A stretch of DNA of 64,000 nt from Pseudoips prasinana (Eukaryota; Arthropoda; Insecta; Lepidoptera; Nolidae): NCBI GenBank assembly GCA_951640165.1, contig OX621265.1, positions 22,085,001-22,149,000 of the forward strand, written 5' to 3'. Below are positions 63,106-64,000 of this stretch, piece by piece; the first letter of the stretch is position 1; each line of letters opens with the position of its first letter. A model generated the notes under the pieces. That model saw only the letters and a list, made by a program, of their open reading frames with translations. It was not told the DNA's origin and did no database searches. The position numbers and the translations under genes were made by a program.

Positions 63106-64000
63106 ACCCTTAAAATGGCAGATATTCCGCATCAAACTAAAGAAGAATCACGTAAATCGGTTCATAAATCTCAGCGTAATGGGTAAAAAAGTGCGCTTGT
63201 GCTAAAAGGTGCGCCTACATGTGCTTCCAAAAACGAGATTGTACGAGCGTATTAAATGCTAGTCGTCTGAAATTGTTCTTTATGTTCATGCCAGGACACA
63301 TTTGAACAGTATGAGTCTAGCTAGGCTGGCTAAGATTTAAAACAAAGTGACCAAGACAGTTACATCGTCCACATAAACAAAAATTTTCATACTAAAATGT
63401 CCATAAAATTAAAACTACTGGGCCAAACTATACAAAATTTTTATGGGACCAAATGGCAACTACTTCGCATCAAACTAAAAAAGAATCACGTAAATCGGAT
63501 CATAAATCTCTGAGTAATCGGTGTACATACATAAAAAAAAAAAAATACCGGTGAACTTGAGAACCTCCTCCTTTTGAAGTCGGTTAAGAAACCTATGCCA
63601 AGATTTTGTAATAATTCATAAAAGTTGATTCCCAAAATCATACATTTGTATAAGTTAAGGCGCTCATAGCTAGATGCTCTCACCAGTCCGTAAGCGATCG
63701 GCGAGGTTAAGCAACTACGCTCGCGGTCAATCCATAGATGGGTGACCGCCAAAGTGATTTAATTTCTGAGCGTCTCCGTGCTTCGGAGGGCACGTTAAGC
63801 TGTCGGTCCCGGTTGTAGTCATTAGAAAACAGTCGTTAAGCCATGTCAGAGGCCGACTGGGCGGCTTGAACAACTCTGACACTAGGGTTACCACTAGATA
63901 CCCATACGATATAAAAAAAAAGTTATGGTTAAAAGGTTATATGGGTTTGAACGTGACCGCGCCATTGAAACGCGGAGAACCGCGCAGCCACGGAGATCTT
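63106..64000 (+). repeat. end of duplicated block with 5S-derived SINE (copy 2)
   Basis: Collinear with 11691-12584. The 5S-headed SINE lies at about 63655-63920 (GCGATCGGCGAGGTTAAGC, ATGGGTGACCGCC). The window ends inside the block, so the right duplication boundary is not seen. Confidence 0.8.

Overview
The window looks like a euchromatic piece of an insect nuclear genome, most likely a moth or butterfly. It is AT-rich and packed with non-LTR retrotransposons, tRNA-derived and 5S-derived SINEs, Helitron-like elements and hairpin MITEs. Its one recognisable host gene encodes a ZAD-type C2H2 zinc-finger protein, a class expanded in insects. I saw nothing prokaryotic (operons, CRISPR, rRNA). 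The lepidopteran assignment is inference from repeat types and a ZAD subtype; no database was searched.

Layout. 1-2.2 kb is non-coding, with a SINE carrying a striking one-way A-to-G pattern. 2.2-8.2 kb holds an apparently intact two-ORF non-LTR element of the CR1/Daphne-like group: ORF1 has a coiled coil and an SGNH-like domain, ORF2 has endonuclease plus reverse transcriptase. It is followed by two RT fragments joined head to head, a 57-bp minisatellite and a 5S-derived SINE. The block 2449-12584 recurs in the same orientation at 53813-64000 and runs off the window end, so the zinc-finger gene lies between two >10-kb direct repeats about 51.4 kb apart.

12.9-16.9 kb carries a broken ubiquitin-specific-protease-like (USP-like) gene, an RT fragment, a Helitron-like element and SINEs. 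17.1-38.0 kb is the ZAD zinc-finger gene. I recognise seven exons with matching phases (34 + 43 codons for the ZAD, then acidic linker exons, then a terminal seven-finger exon). The 9.1-kb intron inside the ZAD contains a 6.9-kb inverted-repeat transposon that itself carries a decayed non-LTR element. Later introns hold an RTE element, Helitron-like copies, MITEs and a tandem exon duplication. 38.1-42.8 kb is stacked repeats, including a Harbinger derivative with intact TIRs.

42.8-49.7 kb is a nested transposon with ~260-bp TIRs and a 9-bp target duplication. It contains a decayed non-LTR element, an inner inverted-repeat pair, an RT scrap and a second USP-like pseudogene. 50-53.8 kb holds MITEs and a ~790-bp imperfect palindrome whose right tip is exactly the left edge of duplication copy 2. 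In that copy ORF2 is broken by frameshifts and by a templated hairpin.

Most coding-looking sequence is therefore selfish DNA in various stages of decay. The candidates for function are the ZAD zinc-finger gene and the intact non-LTR element at 3.4-7.9 kb. The USP-like protease family sitting between inverted repeats is the least familiar component.
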